In this document: positions 39,531 to 52,837 of the stretch, one piece after another
Layout: each line of letters opens with the position of its first letter
Position numbering within the stretch: the stretch's first letter is position 1
Assembly: GCF_000189635.1 (NCBI RefSeq)
Contig: NW_002476054.1
Location: forward strand, 1 to 64,000
Source of the DNA: Tetrahymena thermophila SB210
Taxonomy: Eukaryota > Ciliophora > Oligohymenophorea > Hymenostomatida > Tetrahymenidae
Direction of reading: 5' to 3'
Length of the DNA stretch: 64,000 bases
The notes under the pieces: generated by a model
The model's input: only the letters and a program-made list of their open reading frames with translations
Told to the model about the DNA's origin: nothing
Databases searched by the model: none
Position numbers and translations under genes: made by a program

Positions 39531-42500
39531 ATGAGTAAACCAAGAAAAAACGAAGAAGTTGATGATTAAATGAGAAATATTGGAGACGAAGAAGAAGAAG
39601 ATTATTAAGGGCAAGTAGAAGAAGAGGAAGATGGCAACAATCAAGTAGAAGAGGATGATGAGGAAGAAGAAGACGATGATGAATAGGATGATTATCAATA
39701 GGATGGATTCGTCGTTGGAGACTCTGAAGAGGAAGAAATTGAGGAAGAAGAGGATGAAGATGCCGAAGAAAGACGTCGTCGCAAGAAAGAAAAGAAAAGA
39801 TAAAAAAAATTGGAAAAATAAAATTAACACAGGCGTATCCTCAAGAAAGGACCTAAGAAGAGAGAACTATCAGAAGATGAAATGGAAAATAATGAGATAT
39901 AAGATCTTGAGGAGTATCATGAAGATTCAGAAGAAGGTATTCCTGATAGAAAGAGAAATCAGTAAAGTAGAACCGGTAATGATGGTCATTAAGGAGACAA
40001 GATGGATTTAGAAGATTAAGGTAATGAAGATTACTTAGAAGATGTAGGTGATTATGGCGCAAAGTATGGAAAAACAGCCTTTGAAGAACTTTTCATGGAC
40101 GATGAGTCAGGAGAAGAAGAGCAAAATGAAAACGAAGATGATGTAAATTACTTTAAGAAATTTTTTTATCTTATTTTGAAAATATAGTAAAGCTTTTAAC
40201 AAACTAAAAACAATAAATACTTCTTTTATAAAATACTTTGTATCTTATTATTAGGAAAATAGAGAAGTTGATGATTACATTGATGTGTAATAGCTTTTTG
40301 AACCTGATGATCTTAAAAAGCGTTTCGAGCGTGATGATGATAAAAAAATTAAAGAAGAGGATATACCTGAGCGCTTATAGATTCGTATGTAGGGGTATGA
40401 AATACTTTTTTAACATATAGATATGCTTAATATTAAGTTTAATTATTTAATTTATCAGACGTAAAGCTCCTGATCCAGAAGAGCTCATGGAAGAGACAAA
40501 ATGGATATCAGAAAAAATTAAGACTATAAAGGATTATAAGGGTAGCAAGAAGTTGAATGATATTAATTTCCATTCAAAAATATTCTCTTTCCTCCAATCT
40601 CTACATTTGGATAAAGAAGAAGTTATGTATATCTATACATACAAGAAGAATGAATTTCATCCACAATTTGATCTTGAAGACTTATGGAGATTATATGACT
40701 TAGATGGCGAATGGGCTCAATTCAATAGACAAAAAAATCGCATTCTATTATAAATTTAATAGCTTAGAAGAGAACTTGAGAATACTCCTCTGCTAATTTA
40801 AAATAATATAATTGATTTTGAATAAGTTAGAAAAGTTGAAGAATTTTTCCACAAAGCCATTGATACTTAATCTCTTAAGTTTATCAAGGAATACTTTGAT
40901 TACCTATTTATCAAAATTTATCCTTAAAAGGAGCACTAAAGATTAAAAATTCGTAAAGACCGTAAAACTAGAATGATTAACACTTATATTTAATGTAAGG
41001 TTCATAAGTTAGTTAGTACTTTAACTCTTTCTCCTTAGGATCTCGTTAAAAACTTAGAAGAAATGAACTAAATTAATTAACCTCAATTACAACAAAATAA
41101 GCCCTAAGCCTATGCTGATAATTTAATTTCAGAAAACCCAAATGTTCCTTGTATGAAAGAAGTAATTAAAAATTTATGTTTAAAGTGATGATAAATATTA
41201 AATGTATTTTTTATTATAAATAGGCTATAGAGGCTTTAGAATGCATGGTTGATTATCTATCAAATGAATTATTTAACTATCCTCCCCTTAAAAAATGGTA
41301 TTATGAAATGTTTAAATAAAAATGCTTAATTTCTACTGAACCCACAGATCTTGGTAAAAAGTAAATAGATATGTTCCATCCCCTATACCCAGCTAAAAGA
41401 ATTCATAAACGTAAACAATTAATTTCAATAAATAGCTATATTTCTAAAGATAAATCAATATAATTTAACATTTAACAGGTCCTTACACTTCTTTCACTGA
41501 TGACACTTGGTTGCTCTTAGAAGAAGCTGAAAGATTGAACTTTATTACAGTTAAGATTTTCTTAAAAAGTGAAAATGATAATAACTCAGACAATAACAGC
41601 ATATTTGATATTATGAGTAAAAATTACATGATCAGTTTAAAAAATTTAGAAGCTCAAATTAAACAAATTAATTCTGAATGGAATTTCTTCCGTAAATACA
41701 ACATAGAAAATGTTTGTGATAAGTTTTTGTAATTCAATAAACTTTTTTCGTTTAAATGTTTTCTAAAAAATATTTATAATAATAAAGCTTACCTTATGCC
41801 TAGAGCTTAGTAAGAATAGAACTTCATGAAAATGCTGAAAAGTGGGTTGTATCTTAATGCTAACAAAAGTTTTACAACATGATTAATGTTGAACCTTAGA
41901 AAAATGGTAAAATAATGTCAGTTGTCCAAGACACAAATGGTAGAATAGGTGTTGTCTTTGTTGATGAAGTAAAAATTAACTTATATATTTTAATGAAAAC
42001 TCGTTCTTAATACAGATTAACGAATTTTTTAAAAAAAAGAATGGAATTCCTAATAATTCTATGATTTTGAACTACTTCACCAAGAAAGAAGACTAGCTTT
42101 CAACTAAAGCCAGACTAGAAAAAACCTAAGAAGAACATGAACTTGAAATTAAGTTTAAATCTTTTGGACCTTAATTAATTGTTGTTGCTGCCAATAGCAT
42201 AGAATCTTAAAGACTTAAAAATCTACTTCATTAAAAATATGAAAAATCTTAATCTTATATTTAATATGGAGATGACACAATCCCATAAATTGTGGCTAAG
42301 TAACCTACAATTCAAGGACCAGGAAATACCTTACAATTTAAAGATTCTGTACTCAGAGTTGCTCTTTCATAAGGTAAAAATAACAAACCCTTAGATTATT
42401 AAAATAATTTCCTAATATTTATTAAACAGGAAGAATACTTTTAAATCCTACTGCAGAAATACTCTCGCTTTGGAACGATAATGTTTAACAAAACGGGTGT

Positions 42501-44858
42501 CTTCATATCCCCCTTCATCCATCTTAAGAATATATTAGTCTTGATAAGCTCTAGTACTCACTAGAGAAATGTTGTGTTTAAATAGTCAATTTTATGGGTG
42601 TTGAAATGGATATGCTTTAAGATTAGCCTCACCTTAAACACCTTCTATAACACGTATGTGGTTTAGGACCTAGAAAGGCATTAAAGCTAATTGAGCTCTT
42701 AGAAAAAAATGCTGTAATTTTTGAAAAAGAAAAGGAAGTACCTAAAAAGAGAGGTCTATTAATTACTCAACTTGATATAAAGGATGTTGTATTCAAGAAT
42801 ATTAATGGTTTCATCAGATTTAGATTTTCAAAAGACCCTATTGAAAAGACTAGAATCAACAAAGATTGTAAAATATAAAACTTAATTTCAAAAAAAAAAT
42901 AATTCAATTTTTAAAATTTAGTATACAAAATTGCAAAAAAGATTTGCAGAGACAGTGCTGATAACTTCTAAATTAAAAGCTAAAGTGATGAAGATATAGT
43001 AGAATATGTTATGAAAAATCCCAAATATATTGATGCTATGGACTTGGAAGATTATGCTTAACAGCTTGAGGAGATGAAAAATCAACCAAACATGGCTCCT
43101 GTATTAGATTTTGTCAAAGATGAGCTTATCAACCCATTTAGCTATAAAAGAAATACCTATGAAGCAATTAGCGATTAAGACTTATTCTTCAAAATGATTA
43201 AAGAAAGTCCTCAAACATTCCGTAAAGGAATGATTGTTTCAGCAAAAATCATTCAAATTAGACCTAAAGAAAATCAATAAATAAAACAACACTAACTACT
43301 TGTTAAGATTGTTGATAACGACCTAAAATCTAGCATACTTGTTAGTGAAGAGGAATCAAAGAATTATAAGGTTGGTGATATTATTAAAGCTTATGTTGAT
43401 CAAATTTTTGTCCTTGACAACAAGCGCTCCAAGGATAAAATTATTGGTTTCGATGTCAATTGTGTGACTTTAACTTTTAAAGCCATCAAATTTAATGATT
43501 TAGTCAGAGAAATGAGATAATTTTAAGACTTAGATATTCTTAGTACTTTCAAGGTATTCTATTTTTTACTTTTGTTAGTATAATTTAAGTTATAATAATT
43601 TAATTTTTTATTTAGTTCATTGAAGCTGAAGACAAGCCATTGGGTATTGATGTCACTGAAAGAAAAGCTAAGAAATTCGAACCAAGAAAGATTGCTCATC
43701 CTAATTTTAAAAATATAAGTATTACAGATGCTGTAAAGCTTTTGAAGAATGCAAAAAATGGTGAATTTATTATTAGACCCAGTTCAAAAGGTAAACAATA
43801 CCTTGCCATAACATGGAAATTCTTCGATGACGTGTTTGTCCACTTATCACTTAAGGAAGAATATGGCAAAGAAAAGGGGTTCTAAACGAAATATGTTTTA
43901 AATGACAAAGAATCGTTTGATAACTTTGATGAAATTATTGAAAGGTAAATTAATTTATTTATATGAATTTGTAATTTAAATATACTTACTTACTTACTTT
44001 CTATTTTAATTCCAGATATATCATTCCTTGCAATAATCACATGAACTCAGCTAAAGATAATCGTAAGTTTTCAAAAAAATCAATAGAAGAAATAGAATAG
44101 GAGCTAAAGAGAAATAAAGAAGAATAACCAGACATTATTCACTATAACTTTTGTTGTGTCCCTAAATATCCTCAATTTATCGTCTTGCTATATTGCTCTA
44201 AATAGGATTAAGTCACCAAAGAGTGGATTAAAGTTAAGTATTAGGGCTTTTATTTCCATGAAAAGTATTTTGGACAATTAAAGGATTTAATTAAATGGTT
44301 TAAAGATTGCTTCCATACTCCCGAATACAAAAAGTATGTAAAAAAAGCTGAAGAACCATATGCATCTAAGACCCCTAGCTCATTTAGTAATTAAGGAACT
44401 ATTGGCATAAAATAAGAAGGTGGTGTCAAATATGAAAAATCAGAGAGAGGCATTGGAGGACAAAGTATTTAAAATTTTTATTTATTTTTAAATTGTAAAG
44501 TTTATTTGATTATTTAAATCATAATTAATTTATAAATAGAATGTTAAAACTGTGGTAAATATGGTCATGCTGCTAATAACTGCAAAAATAAAAGATCCTA
44601 TAATTCCTCTTCAGGATAGGGCAGTGCATCTGGAGCAAGTAAAATATGATTTAAAATACTTTAGATTTATTTATTTTAAAATATTTTATATTAAAAGAAC
44701 AATGTTTCCACTGTAAGGGTACTGACCACTTTATTAAAGACTGCCCAAATAAAACTCATCAAAGCAATAAAGGAAGTGGCGGTTTTAGCTATAGCAGAAG
44801 AGATAGAAATCAATAACACTCACGCTCTAGATCTCGTTCATATGACAACGAGCATTGA
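39531..44858 (+). CDS. SPT6: Transcription elongation factor SPT6 with C-terminal zinc knuckles (multi-exon)
   Basis: A split gene with the full SPT6 order. It has an acidic N-terminus (39531-40145, DYGAKYGKTAFEELF at its end) and a helical core (TKWISEKIKTIK, EFHPQFDLEDLWRLYDLDGE). A YqgF-like region comes next (NGRIGVVFVDEV; SLEKCCVQIVNFMGVEMDM). The helix-hairpin-helix is diagnostic: HVCGLGPRKALKLIELLEK near 42660. The S1 domain (FRKGMIVSAKIIQIRP) is followed by the first SH2 domain at about 43630-43890 (HPNFKNISITDAVKLL, GEFIIRPSSKGKQYLAITW) and a second SH2-like repeat to about 44350. SPT6 is a histone chaperone travelling with RNA polymerase II; the SH2 pair binds its phosphorylated linker. 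Oddly, two further exons add CCHC knuckles (CQNCGKYGHAANNC near 44540; CFHCKGTDHFIKDC near 44705) and an Arg/Ser tail before TGA. The junctions are in frame, so I read them as part of this protein. Confidence 0.92.
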
Positions 44859-45822
44859 AATTGATAAACTTAAATTTAATATATAAATAATAAATATTTT
44901 TCACTTACCAAATAAATAATAAATATATAAAACAAACAAATTTTATTTTTCAAATAAATTCTCTTAGTGTTTTATATAAAACAGCTTGCTTTGTCTGAAA
45001 TCTAAAATATTATATTGTTGTGTAAATTTGTTTTAGTTATTTTTTTTAGCTATTAATAAAAACACTTTAAATTTTTAAAAATAATGTCAATAAATTTAGT
45101 AAAATTAATAAAATTAATTTTTCAAAAATACTGTACTCTTCTAATGTTTTCGTCTTTCAAATATTTAAATTCTAGAAAAATAAGCTTCTTGTTTCTCACA
45201 ATAAAATACCATATATTAAATATTAGATATCATTCAGTAAAATAATACACTCAATATATTTAGTATTTTTTAAATATCTCAAAAATTACTATATTTTTTT
45301 AAAAAACATTAATCATTCATTGTGCATAAAATACAATATCATTCAGCAAAATAATATATTCAATATATTTAGAATAATTTTAAATATCTCAAAAATTATT
45401 ATATTTTTTTAAAAAACATTAATCATTCGTGCATAAAATACTTCAAAAATTAAATTAAATTTTGAATTATTTTGCATTAATTTTTAATTAAAAATATTTT
45501 ATTTTATAAAATTTAAACAATAATTGATTCGTTTAAAAAAATAATATTTTGAGTTATTTATCTTATTAACTTTTTGATGTTAAACCATTTGTAAAAGTAT
45601 TATTGATTTAAGGGATTGATGATTCTAAAGTTTATAGTTGAATTATAAAATTGCATGTAAAAATATCTAACTAAGATTTATTAATAATATTACACGCTTG
45701 CACTGTTTTGTGTTTTAAATTGATTAGCATTAAACGCAAATCTTTTAAAATAAACTAAATCAATTATTAAAAGTTAAAATATATAAGTCAAATAAATTTT
45801 TTGAGATATAGGATTAATAAAA
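44859..45822. other. Intergenic region containing a tandem duplication
   Basis: About 960 bases between SPT6 and SEC11 (same strand). It holds a two-copy tandem repeat of about 110 bases (45226-45441) and otherwise featureless AT-rich DNA, including the SEC11 promoter. Confidence 0.6.
45226..45441. repeat. Two-copy tandem repeat, unit about 110 bp
   Basis: The unit begins atatcattcag(t/c)aaaataata and ends aaaaaacattaatcatt...gtgcataaaatac. The first copy is about 45226-45335, the second 45336-45441, with a handful of substitutions and a 3-base deletion. It is non-coding. Confidence 0.85.
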
Positions 45823-46377
45823 ATGGTTTTGTCGATAGTTAAAGATACAATCAAAGAAATAGCTAGCATGAAATTTAGAAAAATTCTAATTTAGGGAGCT
45901 AGTTTGGCTATGATTGTTGGATCTGCTTTGATGATTTGGAAAACATTAATGGTACTTACAATGAGTGATTCTCCTGTAGTCGTAGTACTTACAGGTAGTA
46001 TGGAACCTTTATACTATAGAGGTGATATCCTTTTCTTGTATAACAGAGAAGAAAAGATTACTACAGGTGATGTCGTAGTTTATCAAAATGGAGAATAAGA
46101 AATTCCAATTGTTCACAGGGTTATTGCTGTTTAAGAAAAAGAAGATAACGAATATTATATTTTAACAAAGGGTGATAACAATTTTAGTGACGATAGAGGT
46201 CTCTATTCACCTCCTAAGTTATGGATCCATAAAAAAGATGTCTTAGGTAAAGTAAAAGGCTACTTACCTTATCTCGGAATGGTAACAATTATTTTAAATG
46301 ATTACCCTACAGTTAAGTATGTAGTTTTAGGTTTGATGGGATTATTTGTTTTAATCGCTAAGGATCCTTAAAGCTGA
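45823..46377 (+). CDS. SEC11: Signal peptidase complex catalytic subunit SEC11
   Basis: An intronless 184-residue frame. An N-terminal membrane anchor (about residues 22-47) precedes the type I signal peptidase boxes: [15 protein letters not shown] with the nucleophile Ser59, [19 protein letters not shown] with His98, and [15 protein letters not shown] with the DDRG acidic residues at 123-124. Eukaryotic signal peptidases use a Ser-His-Asp arrangement rather than the bacterial Ser-Lys pair, and His in VHRV fits. The C-terminal hydrophobic stretch ([16 protein letters not shown]) is usual for SEC11. The enzyme cleaves signal peptides of secretory and membrane proteins in the ER lumen with SPC partner subunits, which are not in this window. 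Length is normal for the family (about 165-190). Confidence 0.96.
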
Positions 46378-47113
46378 AAGTTTATAGAACTTCATAAAAA
46401 TAGATAAACAAAAGCATGCATTTTATTATGTTTTGTATGTATTATAAAATATATTACAGTAAATAAAATAAAATACTCTTATTTCTAAATAATAATTTTA
46501 TGAATTTTTATTTATTTAAAGATGCCTGACTAATGTTTAATCTACTAAACGTGTTTGAATTTAGTCAAAGCAAATTAGCATTAAAATTTTTAATATTGAA
46601 ATTTATCAGAATATGTCCATAAATAAAAATTTTTGAAGCAAATAAATTTCATAAAAATAATTTTAGAAGAATTTTAAATTATTTTAAATATTTTTTATTT
46701 TTATCAAATATCCAATTTAAGAAATAATTTATTAAAAAGCTCGTTATTTCTTGTTAATTAAAATACTTCTTTTTTTGTATTTAATTTTGATTTCTATGAG
46801 TAAACCTAAATGTGAGAAATAATAATTTTATTTTTAATTTATTTTAAATAATATAAAAACATAATTGTTGCAAAATTTTTTAAAATTTTATTCGATGAAT
46901 AATAATTTTTATAGATAAAATATGATTTGAAATTTATTAATTTACTGATATTGTTTTGATAATTTTATTTCAATGATGAAGGTAAAAATATACTTTATAA
47001 ATAAAATTTTCCTTTTAATTTATTATATGTTTATGAGCAAATATTTTATTAATTAAAATTTTAATTTAATTAAAATATTTTATTAAATTTATTAAAAAAT
47101 TGATGCTAAGAAT
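46378..47113. other. Intergenic region between convergent genes
   Basis: About 740 bases of nearly pure A/T sequence between the ends of SEC11 and the minus-strand Gln/Asn-rich protein gene. It should only hold the two 3' UTRs. Nothing else is visible. Confidence 0.6.
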
Positions 47114-50100
47114 TCAAAACATTCTGCTAAATACCTAAGTTTAATTGACAGAATTTTCAATTTTTTTTGGAGATGAAATATTTGATTATATATTTAACGT
47201 TGAGTTAATATCCTACAGTAAACTGTATTATCTTAATTTATTTTCATTTTCATTATTGTTAATTATATTATTTTCATTTCTATTAATTTTTTTATTTAGC
47301 ATTTAATCTTCTTCTTTTAGCATTTAACTAAATGTTTCCATAGTTTGGAACATACTTTATAATATAGAATCAGTAGCTTATTCTTTAAACTACAAATAAT
47401 AATTATGCTTGTTAATGGCATACATCTAAAGACTGAACCCTCTCTAATCTTTTTAATCATAAAAATGCTTATCATCTTCTTCTATCTCATCTTCTATAGA
47501 ATTATATGCAATTTATTCAACACTCTTTCTTTGCCTTAAATTATTGTAGAGAGGCTATTAGCTGTTCTTTTTAAGAGATTCTCCATTTTATTTAAGATAC
47601 TTTTTTAAAGAGAACACATCGTTATTGTTGTTTGATTCTGAATCATTCTAGAATATATTTTCTTTTTTTTCATTAGATTTTTTTAACTACTCTAATTGTT
47701 ATAAATAGGAGGGTTTCCTCGTTTGATATTTTAGTTATATCTCTTCTATACTCTTTTTCTTTTTCTTTACTAATTCTTCTGTGTTTTCAGGTAGTTTATT
47801 CATCATTTTTAGATATTCCAAATTATTTGTATATATAAATTTGCTTGATTAATCATAAAGCTATTAATCAGTTGCAAAAATGTTTGAATCTAAATTAAGA
47901 AGATACTAAAAATTTTAAATAAGTTTATACTTCTCTTGAAGTCTTTTTTTTAAGTTGTTATCTTTATTTTTAAAAACTAAAGGAAATGAGTATTTTTTGA
48001 AGTTTTTACCCAGACCATTTCCAATTAAAGTTTTATCTAAATTCACTCTTAGCTTTTCAATATCTTAAATAACTTCCTATTTAATTTAATCTATTTCTTC
48101 TTGTGAAATTTTTACTTACATTTCCAATTCACTTTAATAGTCTCTATGACTCTCTTATTCTTCTTTATTAAAAATATTGCTTTAGCTTTCTCCTATGTTA
48201 GAATTGCTTTAAGAATTTTAATTTTATTCGTTTTAAAATAAATCATCTTGAATTTAAGAGATCTTTCTACCTAACTATCCATTCTTATTTTAAAACTTAT
48301 GAATTTTATCAAGATGGCTATTTCTGCTTCTCAATATTTTATTTTCAAAGTAAACATTGCTTCTATTTCTTGTATAGATATATTTGTTATCAAAAGAATC
48401 AGTCATATCTTATTCATCGCTTTCATTTTCATCTAAAATGATATCTTCATTCATATAAAGATTCCCATTAGCTGTATATTTTTCCATTGCACCTCTTTTT
48501 AAATTATTATTATTTTCTCCATTCATTTAATCATCTGAATCAAAAGAACTGTAATTTTCGCTCTCAATATACTGAGAATTGTTTATGTTTTCTTCAACCC
48601 TGCTACTTTATACTTCATAAACAGAATATTCACTTTAAATATTTGATCCTCTAACGCGAGATCTTCTAGCAATTTAGCTTAATATAGAAGAACGAGGTGG
48701 ATGTTGTATTTCTTGTTCGCTTTGATTGTTATCAGACTAATTCTATAGTTAACCTAATTACTAACTTAAGCTTCCAAGCTCTTTATTAATGAGCTCCTCA
48801 ATTTCTTTAATAGTTTTTGCACCATCTTTTTTTTAATCCACTAAATCTTATTTAAAAGAAAATTCTCTAGATCTAACATTATTTTAGCTGTCTTAGCTGA
48901 ACTTTTTTTGCTTATTTTCTTAAATTGCTGTTATTTTTATTTGACTTAAATAGTCTAAGCTTTTGCTTAAATCCTCTATATTTTAGCTTGTATTTTCTGA
49001 AGATTTGCGTGAGTGTATGTTAGAGCTAGCTTTAGAAACTTAAGACTCTTAATCGAAAGTATCCATTTTTTTTTAATTTTCTATTTTTAAATAAAATAGG
49101 TATTCAATTAGAAAATAAAAGTAATTTAATTAAAATATTCTACCATTTTCATCCTAATCTCTTTTTGATGATTAATCTATCTGATCAAGGTCATCTAAAA
49201 GGTTGTCAGATACTTTTCTTGAAAAGAAACCATTATTTGTTGCAATATTTTCTCCATTTTAGTTTAATATTTCTTCTTCTTTCAGACAATTAGATAAATA
49301 AGAATTATTTACTACATTATCATTCTAATTATTCAAAAGATGTTGGCTGATACCTCCATTTTTAATATTACTTTAAAACTCAAACTAAGATGAAGGAAGC
49401 AAAAAAGACTCTCTTTTTCCTTTTAAATAATAAATATTTTTTTTTTTAATTTATTTTACATAAAAAAAACAAAAATACCTTTTATATTTTAAAACTGCTA
49501 AATAGGTTATTAATTTTAATTCACTTACTATTATATAACTCCTTATTAAAGTAGTTTACTCTTATTAGAACTGCTAGTTTTCACAGACAAGCTATCTTTT
49601 TCTGTTTAAATTAGCCCTTAGTCTCTGTTTTTATTTGCTTGTTAAATATTTTAATTTTCATTTAATTAAGCAATATTATTATTATTATTATTGCTATTAC
49701 TATTACTATTCATATTAAAATCAAATTGAGATAATGATTGAGGATCAGTAGATTGAGGATTATTAGATTATCGATTTGAAAGAGCATTTTTTGTATCAAT
49801 TCCATCTCCGTTTTCTTGCTATGTAGATTATTCTTTTAAGTAGTATGATGAAATTATATTATTTTGTGATGCAATTGCATAAGTTTACTGTTCAGGCTCA
49901 ACAACAAACTCAGAATTAAATTAAGCTGACTATTAGATTTCTCTAATTGGTTAAGTATGGAAGTAGAATTTATCTTATCTGGTATTTTACTATGCATTAA
50001 TTTAAGGATTATCATCTTCTTCATCATCGCTAAGTAAATAATCTTTCATTTTGAGGTTTAGTATCGAGTTTATTATATCTTAATATTTTTCTTAATCTTT

Positions 50101-50721
50101 ATCATTTAGCTGATAAAATTCATTTTTTTGAAAATGCTCAATTGTATTTTTGATATATCCTAAACAAAAATACTATTGTTAGACTTTCTCTTTATACTTT
50201 TATAATTTAAAATAATTTTCATTTACTATTTTCTCAATAAAATTAAGAAGGTTTTTCCAACTTTAAATGATTTCATCATTTTTAATATCTAATAATATTT
50301 AACAAGCCTAAGTAAAGTAGCTAGAAAGTCTCATAATTATAGCATTATACTATGTATCTAGATAGCATTCACATCTTTAAAAAATTTAAGATTCAATATA
50401 TATAAAAACCTAGCTAGATAAAAGAAATTACCAATATTTTATATATTTATTTTAATCGATTTTATAAAAAGTTATCTCAGAATTTACAAATTGAAATAAG
50501 CTTTCTAAAACTTTTGAAATTATTTTGTTTAAGTAGACAATAGGTTTCTATTTTGTTTCATAATTTGGTTTAAACTTTTACTCTTTTTAGCTATCACTAA
50601 GCTAAGAAATGTAGCTGTATTCTTTATTGACAAATAATTGCAAAAGGTTTAAATTTTGAGATTCGTATTTTCTAATTTAAAACATTTTGATATGCTAAGG
50701 TTAGTTCTTTAATGAATTCAT
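47114..50721 (-). CDS. Gln/Asn/Ser-rich protein of unknown function (multi-exon, start uncertain)
   Basis: A minus-strand frame ending SRMF at TGA (47114). I can follow coding from about 50860 downward. A helical N-terminal part (VYLNKIISKVLESLFQFVNS; AIIMRLSSYFTQACQILLDI; KNLLNFIEKIVNENYFKLQK) leads into an acidic patch (YLLSDDEEDDN). Long Gln/Asn/Ser-rich segments include a run of Asn, and charged coiled-coil-like helices follow (IEEIQLKYQTRK; ISQEEIDQIKQEVIQDIEKL). One clear intron is 49081-49143; others lie near 49500, 50160 and 50400. I recognise no domain family. The start given is an ATG in frame (MNSLKNQ); the frame stays open upstream for at least 140 bases, so an upstream first exon is likely. 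It could be a cytoskeletal or scaffold protein, but that is only a guess from composition. Confidence 0.6.
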
Positions 50722-51427
50722 ACATAAATTACTATTTTCAAAATTATTTAAAAGATTCAGTTTAAATGATTATTTTATATAACAATCTGTTGGATGCAAA
50801 GATTTGTATTTTTGATAATATGCCCTAAACCTTTTATTTGATTTACAAACAGCTAACTATAATTTATTTAATTTGATCTAAATATTGATATTGTTAATTT
50901 TTTAATATTAAAATTAAATTAATTCATGACTATTAATCTAATAATATATAGAAGCAATATATATTAACCACTATTTATGTTATTAATAAAAAAGATATAA
51001 TTTAATAAAAACTAATAAATAAATTACTTCTATTTGTATTTATTTAGATTAATAATTAAAAATTTAAGATTTGTAATTGGTTATCAAAATAAGAAATACT
51101 TTACTCTATTAAGCATGTCTTAATTCAATTAAAAGATTCTTAAAAAAAAATAAATTATTAAAAAAGCAACAAATAACAAAAAAAAACATAAAATTAATTA
51201 GAAAAAATTGAAAAGATTTTTAAAAATTGAGTATATTTATATATTGTTAAAATAAAAAATGAATGATATTTATTTATTTATTTATCAATAAAAATAATTT
51301 TGAGAATTAAAAATATTTATATTATTTTAAAGAAGGAAGGGTATTTTGTTAAAATAAGAAAACAAACTTACATAGAAGTAAATAGTAATAATAATTAATA
51401 ACAAATATTCTAACTTAATAAAAAAAA
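50722..51427. other. Spacer, probably with the 5' end of the preceding gene
   Basis: About 700 bases between two minus-strand genes. The part below about 50960 is still open in the frame of the Gln/Asn-rich protein and may be its first exon(s); no convincing ATG was found. The rest is AT-rich and non-coding, including the 3' end of the 469-residue membrane protein gene. Confidence 0.5.
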
Positions 51428-52837
51428 TCAAATTGAGCCGTAATTGCCTACTTGAGGTACAACATTATTACCGCTTGATATAACTGAGTCATCTAAATTG
51501 CTTTCTTCATCCTTCTCTGCTATATTCTTAATCTTAAATTCTGAATTATTTAATTCGCGTTCATCTTATGATACTTGACTTGAAACTGTATTTACAGAAT
51601 CCTATTTCAAAGTGTTTGATGAATATGAGGGATTTGCTAAGCTATATAATTTATCACCAACAGAAGTACCTTTAACTCCTGGTATTTTAGACAATCCTGA
51701 TAAAACTGGTACAGCAAAAGGAACTGCTTTGACACCAGTTATTTCAAGAGCAAACACATTATAGAGTGTAACAATGATAATAACTACAAAGAATATTAAA
51801 ATAAAGAAGGCAATGGTGCCAAATAACCCACTTCCTTCACCAGGTTATAGAGGGCATTCTTTTTCAAAGAAAATGTTAACATTTCTGAAAAATTACATTT
51901 CAAAAGTCAATTAAACACCAGATACACCTCCACGTCTGCATTTATATTCTAAGTAAATTGGGACAGCATCACCTGTAATAGAACCTCCTTCTACTATAGA
52001 ACCTTTAAGATCAACATCTAAAATTTATTAGTCATAATTCATTGTTATTCTATCTATATCTAATTTTTTTTCAAACTATAATTGATGTGTTTGTAATTTA
52101 GTTTCAGGATCTTTTGATTTAAAAACTTAGTCTATTTCTTCAAATGTTAAATCGTTGTGGGCATACATTTCTTGAGAGAAATTGAGAGATGCAAAGAAAA
52201 GAGAGTATTTTACACGTTTAGGAATACGGAGTACCCAGTCTTCATAATCTTCACTAAAATAATCTGCATCTATAAGCTACCCATTTTCAACTACTGTATG
52301 GTTATACTTATGATTTATGTTGTAATCAACTTAAAATCCCATACGAGGAGGCTCATTATCACCGCATTAACGAGTCCAGAAAATATTAGATTATTTGGGA
52401 CACAACTTTTCAATGGTCTCAATCTAGAAATTTAATTTCATAGGGGCTGAAGCGTCTTCGTTGCACTTGTAATTGATACGTACAGAATAAGTTTTGTTAT
52501 CTACGTGATCAACTATTTTTTCAATAAAAATTGTAGTATTTGAAACTATTTCTGAGGAGTTTGTCTTTATCTAAAAGTTCTTCTTAGTGAGTTTATCATG
52601 TTTACCAAAGACAGTGATATATAAAAAATCTAACTCAGTTGAATCAGAATCTTTAATAGAGTCATTCTCGTATTTCCACTCAGGGTTCAGCTACCCTTTA
52701 TTCATTATATCATAAGCGAATTCTCCGTCATCCTTAAGAAAGGTGGAAATACTGATATTACTGCAGCCTTCAGGAACATCTAAACAAAAACAACCTAATA
52801 AAAAGAGGGAAACAAGTAGAATTGAAGTTTGTCTCAT
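51428..52837 (-). CDS. Type I membrane protein with two Cys modules, unknown function
   Basis: An intronless 469-residue frame. It begins with a signal peptide (MRQTSILLVSLFLLGCFC), has a lumenal or extracellular part with several NxS/T sites, then one membrane segment at about residues 358-382 (FGTIAFFILIFFVVIIIVTL) and an acidic, Ser-rich cytosolic tail. The ectodomain has a repeated Cys pattern: INYKCNED...MKLNFQIETIEK...FWTRQCG and LEYKCRRG...VQLTFEMQFFRN...FFEKECP, suggesting two related disulphide-linked modules. After the membrane segment comes ALEITGVKAVPFAVPVLSGL, faintly reminiscent of the juxtamembrane GxxGxxxxP pattern of mannose-6-phosphate-receptor-like or Atg27-like proteins, but I cannot claim homology. 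It may be a trafficking receptor or surface protein. It lies head-to-head with the C2-PX gene. Confidence 0.85.

Noticed and set aside
39504-39830. Minus-strand Phe/Ile/Leu-rich frame opposite the SPT6 start
   Set aside because: Antisense of the acidic Glu/Asp-rich SPT6 N-terminus, which is supported by the rest of the SPT6 frame.
51110-51200. Possible upstream start codons for the Gln/Asn-rich protein gene
   Set aside because: The candidate ATGs either hit TGA quickly or extend only through homopolymer DNA, so none is convincing.
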